Source: Acidobacteriota bacterium
GTDB lineage: Bacteria > Acidobacteriota > Blastocatellia > Pyrinomonadales > Pyrinomonadaceae
Assembly: GCA_013696385.1 (NCBI GenBank)
Contig: JACCYR010000067.1
Coordinates: forward strand, 1 to 8,177
DNA: 8,177 nucleotides
Direction: 5' to 3'
In this document: positions 5,966-8,177 of the stretch, piece by piece
Position numbering within the stretch: the first letter of the stretch is position 1
Layout of the letters: each line of letters opens with the position of its first letter
Program-made: the position numbers and the translations under genes
Notes under the pieces: generated by a model
The model's input: the letters and a program-made list of their open reading frames with translations, nothing else
Told to the model about the DNA's origin: nothing
Databases searched by the model: none

Positions 5966-6748
5966 ATGACACGAAAAAAAATCGGCTTGGCACTCTCTGG
6001 CGGCGCGGCACGTGGTTTTGCTCATTTGGGCGTTCTTAAGATTTTAGCCGAACACAACATTCCGATTGATTTTATCGCCGGAACTTCCGCCGGTTCAATT
6101 GTTGGCGGCGCGTTGGCTTGCGGCGTGAGTGTTGAAGAAATTATCAAAATAGGACGAAAAGTAAGTTGGTTTAATATGACCGGCTTTTCGTTTTCACCAA
6201 AAGGAATTCTTTCAAATGCTTCGATGGGTGCGTTTATCAATCAATACTTTCCGTTTAAAAGATTTGAGGATTTACCGATTCCTTTTGCCGCCGTCGCTTG
6301 CGATTTGGAAACCGGCGAGGAAGTTGTTTTACGAGACGCAGGCGATTTGGCGTTGGCGATTCGGGCAAGCTGCGCCATTCCGGGCGTTTTTGTTCCGATT
6401 GAAACGGAAGGCAGAAAATTGATTGACGGCGGAATTGTCGCGCCCGTTCCGACCAAAGCGGTGAAAAAATTAGGTGCGGAAATCATCATTGCGGTTGATG
6501 TAATTTCTTCGGGCGCGACCTATTGGGGAACGCCTTCAACGCTTCTCGGCGTATTTTTCCAATCGGCGATAATGCTTCTCAGAACCGCCGCCAAGCATCA
6601 GCATTACCGCGCCGACATCGTGATAATTCCAAACATCGCTCACTTAAGACCGGACGCAATCGGCAAAATGGACCAATTCATTAGAGCGGGCGAAGAAGCC
6701 GCGCTGGAAAAGATTGACGAGATTAAAAAATTGATTTTACCGGAATAA
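5966..6748 (+). CDS. Patatin-like phospholipase family protein (RssA-type)
   Basis: This is a complete 260-residue patatin domain. The oxyanion loop GGAARG is at residues 12-17, the nucleophile is Ser41 in GTSAG and the catalytic Asp154 is in DGG, with the family's RASCAIPGVF segment at 133-142. Length and motif spacing match short bacterial patatin proteins such as RssA, which are single-domain and cytoplasmic or membrane-associated. Known relatives hydrolyse acyl esters of phospholipids; the substrate here is not established. There is no signal peptide or membrane anchor. The start is well placed, because GLALSGGAARG follows directly after MTRKKI, though no Shine-Dalgarno sequence is evident. 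It is divergent from the subtilase and followed by the methyltransferase remnant, from which it seems functionally separate. Confidence 0.93.
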   Translation: MTRKKIGLALSGGAARGFAHLGVLKILAEHNIPIDFIAGTSAGSIVGGALACGVSVEEIIKIGRKVSWFNMTGFSFSPKGILSNASMGAFINQYFPFKRFEDLPIPFAAVACDLETGEEVVLRDAGDLALAIRASCAIPGVFVPIETEGRKLIDGGIVAPVPTKAVKKLGAEIIIAVDVISSGATYWGTPSTLLGVFFQSAIMLLRTAAKHQHYRADIVIIPNIAHLRPDAIGKMDQFIRAGEEAALEKIDEIKKLILPE

Positions 6749-6802
6749 TTATTTTGATACGCAAAGTTTTAATTGTTGTGATTAGGCTGTACAAGTTTCT
6801 AG

Positions 6803-7060
6803 GGAAGTTCCAGAGAAAAAGTCGGACATCCGTCGCAAAAACCTCTAAAGTTAATCGAAATACTTATTCAATCGGCAACACGCGAAGGCGATAAAGTTCT
6901 CGACCCGTTTTTAGGTTCAGGGACGACAGCCGTTGTTTGCCAAAATCTCAACCGCGATTTTGCCGGAATTGAAATTGAGAAAAAATATATCGAAATTGCC
7001 GAAAGCCGTTTGCGGAAAATTCAAGACGATTTATTTAGTCAAGTTCAGGCTTTTGCTTAA
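6803..7060 (+). pseudogene. DNA methyltransferase (N6-adenine/N4-cytosine type), 3' fragment
   Basis: Frame 2 encodes 85 residues ending at TAA 7058-7060. They include REKVGHPSQKPLKLIEIL, then the AdoMet-binding motif DPFLGSGTTA and the helix following AGIEIEKKYIEIAESRL. This is the standard C-terminal end of beta-type amino methyltransferases, where the HPxQKP element and the DPFxGSGTT motif follow the catalytic DPPY and target-recognition parts. Everything before is missing. An in-frame TAG at 6800-6802 lies directly upstream and the patatin gene ends at 6748, so no space remains for the catalytic half. It cannot encode an active enzyme. It converges with the endonuclease remnant on the other strand, overlapping its end by 26 bp, which fits a former type II restriction-modification pair. 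Confidence 0.88.
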
Positions 7061-7681
7061 AAACTCGCGCACCGGAAACAAAAGGATTTGGAACACGCAC
7101 GCCGAAAAGCGAAGATTCGATGTTTCGATACTGTTCTTTTCCAACAAAATCATTCCAAAACACACCGAAAGGTAGACTGCATTGCAAGCGTCTTTACGTT
7201 TTTGAATCAATTTTCGGATTCAAAATAATTTTGGTCGGCGCGAAACATTGCTTGATTTCCTTTGCCGTTTTTCGGACTTCTGCGAAATGCGTTTCCTTAT
7301 TTCTAATTGTCGCATCAAGAAGTTTTAAGTCTGCTTCGGTTAAAGGGTGAAAAAGATTTCGCCAGTTTTGCGTCGTAACTTTTATCGCTTCGACGGCAAC
7401 AAAGTTTTTATTTCCGCCGCTCTGTTCCCAAAATCCAACAATCAACAAAAATCTTCATCAATCTTAAATTGTCTGAGTGCGTCGCCAAATCCAATCGGAC
7501 AGCGATTTTTGCAGGTCTTGATTGAAACCGGCAAATGACGAAAGGCTTCGGGAACAATTTCAAGTTTATTAAATTCTGCTGGAACATCCCATTTATTGCT
7601 GTATGAAACGCTGAAATCAGCGAAAAATGTTTTCTTAGTCCAATTCTCAAAATCAAAACCGTGCAACTGAACTTCGGGCAT
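7035..7681 (-). pseudogene. Probable type II restriction endonuclease, broken by a frameshift and a stop
   Basis: Three minus-strand segments join into one protein of about 215 residues. Segment one (7681 to about 7448) starts MPEVQLHGFDFENW and ends FGDALRQFKIDEDF. Losing one T in a T run (plus strand AAAAA at 7447-7451) then shifts the frame; one base over it continues LLIVGFWEQSGG to NPKIDSKT. A TAA at 7194-7196 interrupts, but the same frame reads on with RRLQCSLPFGVFWNDFVG to a stop at 7035-7037. CAA to TAA would explain the stop. The sequence (KWDVP, LPVSIKT, FGDALRQ, DFLLIVGFWEQ, NPKIDSKxQRRLQCS) resembles small type II restriction endonucleases as I recall them; I cannot name the specificity or point securely to the PD-(D/E)xK residues. 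The convergent methyltransferase fragment supports the call. It begins with a strong ribosome site. Confidence 0.72.
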
Positions 7682-7689
7682 TAAATATT

Positions 7690-7695
7690 CTCCTC
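7690..7695 (-). promoter_or_regulatory. Ribosome binding site of the endonuclease remnant
   Basis: On the minus strand GAGGAG stands eight bases before the ATG at 7681-7679. It is the strongest Shine-Dalgarno sequence in the window, unlike the weak ones of most neighbours. It decides the start of the endonuclease remnant and fits a gene acquired from elsewhere. Confidence 0.7.
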
Positions 7696-7720
7696 GAAAG
7701 TAATTTTTATGTAAGACAGC

Positions 7721-7726
7721 TATAAT
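7721..7726 (+). promoter_or_regulatory. Possible -10 element before the FAD oxidoreductase
   Basis: A perfect TATAAT lies 53 bases before the ATG at 7780, in the 98-bp gap between divergent genes. No recognisable -35 hexamer stands 16-18 bases upstream, so this is only a candidate. Confidence 0.3.
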
Positions 7727-7779
7727 GGTAATACTAAAATTTGTTGAAATCTAACGAGTAGAATTTACGAGTTTGCAAA

Positions 7780-8177
7780 ATGAATAAAACTTACGATGTC
7801 GCCGTCATCGGCGGCGGACACAACGGCTTGACCTGCGCCTGCTATCTCGCCAAAGCGGGTTTGAAAGTTATTGTTTTGGAACGGCGGCACATCGTCGGCG
7901 GCGCGGTTTGCACCGAGGATGATTTGATTGAAGGCTATAAAATTGATGTCGGTTCGTCGGCGCATATTATGATTCATCTCACGCCGGTTGTGAAGGATTT
8001 GGAATTAGAAAAATTCGGGCTTGAATATATTGACTGCGACCCGTTTGCGTTTGCTCCGCTTCAAAACGGTGAAGGCGCGATTTATTTTTGGAAAGATGTT
8101 GATAAAACCTGTGAATCAATCGCCAAAGTTTCGCCGATTGACGCTGAACGCTATAAAAAATTCGTTACCGAATGGGA
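7780..8177 (+). CDS. Phytoene dehydrogenase-like FAD-dependent oxidoreductase, N-terminal part
   Basis: The gene starts at ATG 7780 and runs off the window after 132 codons. The N-terminus is a typical FAD-binding Rossmann fold: DVAVIGGGHNGLTCACYLAK with the dinucleotide-binding glycines at residues 11-16, the ribose-binding acidic residue Glu34 in VLERR, and the following VGGAV segment at 39-43. This layout, followed by DVGSSAH, is that of the phytoene desaturase (CrtI)/PYROXD2-like superfamily of about 500 residues. Members oxidise or isomerise carotenoid precursors and other lipids, but many have unknown substrates, and no carotenoid gene is visible here. It diverges from the endonuclease remnant. 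Translation appears intact as far as seen. Confidence 0.88.
   Translation, partial: MNKTYDVAVIGGGHNGLTCACYLAKAGLKVIVLERRHIVGGAVCTEDDLIEGYKIDVGSSAHIMIHLTPVVKDLELEKFGLEYIDCDPFAFAPLQNGEGAIYFWKDVDKTCESIAKVSPIDAERYKKFVTEW

Noticed and set aside
6749..6802. Insertion-sequence end or attachment site at the 5' cut of the methyltransferase
   Set aside because: I looked for inverted or direct repeats flanking the cut and found none convincing in this short AT-rich gap.
6933..7175. Plus-strand 80-codon reading through the methyltransferase and endonuclease ends
   Set aside because: It is out of frame with the DPFLGSGTT-containing reading, starts at a non-ATG codon and shows no protein family pattern.
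7440..7455. Programmed frameshift in the endonuclease
   Set aside because: There is no slippery heptamer with a downstream structure that I can see, and a second lesion (in-frame stop at 7194-7196) plus the missing methyltransferase half point to decay.

Overview
The window looks like chromosomal DNA of a Gram-negative, environmental bacterium. It has moderate GC by eye, weak or missing Shine-Dalgarno sequences in front of several genes, an outer-membrane beta-barrel gene, and a protein joining an N-terminal zinc ribbon, one membrane span, an Asn/Pro/Thr linker and a C-terminal TonB-like domain. That last architecture is one I associate with Acidobacteriota, especially Blastocatellia. The phylum is an inference, not a measurement.

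Layout. 1-72 is the tail of a zinc-dependent alcohol dehydrogenase. 127-2234 is a same-strand run: alpha/beta hydrolase, predicted outer-membrane barrel protein, and the front half of an XdhC-type molybdoenzyme maturation protein whose start overlaps the barrel gene by 4 bp. 2215-3086 is eroded. The XdhC reading breaks off into the frameshifted tail of an unrelated uncharacterised protein family, then comes a short-chain dehydrogenase cut after about 138 residues, then a clear rho-independent terminator (3113-3179). 3377-4438 is the intact zinc-ribbon/TonB-C protein with a candidate promoter and terminator. Facing it on the minus strand, 4473-5846 encodes a cytoplasmic-looking subtilase with its own zinc ribbon. 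Divergent from the subtilase, 5966-6748 encodes a patatin-like (RssA-type) phospholipase. 6803-7681 is a wrecked type II restriction-modification locus: the 3' end of a DNA methyltransferase on the plus strand, meeting a probable restriction endonuclease on the minus strand that carries one frameshift and one in-frame stop. From 7780 to the window edge runs the start of a phytoene-dehydrogenase-like FAD oxidoreductase.

The most notable content is the number of broken genes. Five of the twelve protein-coding loci are truncated or interrupted, and they lie in two clusters separated by intact genes. The restriction-modification remnant was worked out by hand: three reading segments on the minus strand join into one protein of about 215 residues ending inside the methyltransferase's 3' end. 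I see no CRISPR array, tRNA, rRNA, insertion sequence or attachment site, and no convincing new multi-gene system. The intact zinc-ribbon subtilase, with a long insertion before its catalytic serine, is the best candidate for unusual biology.
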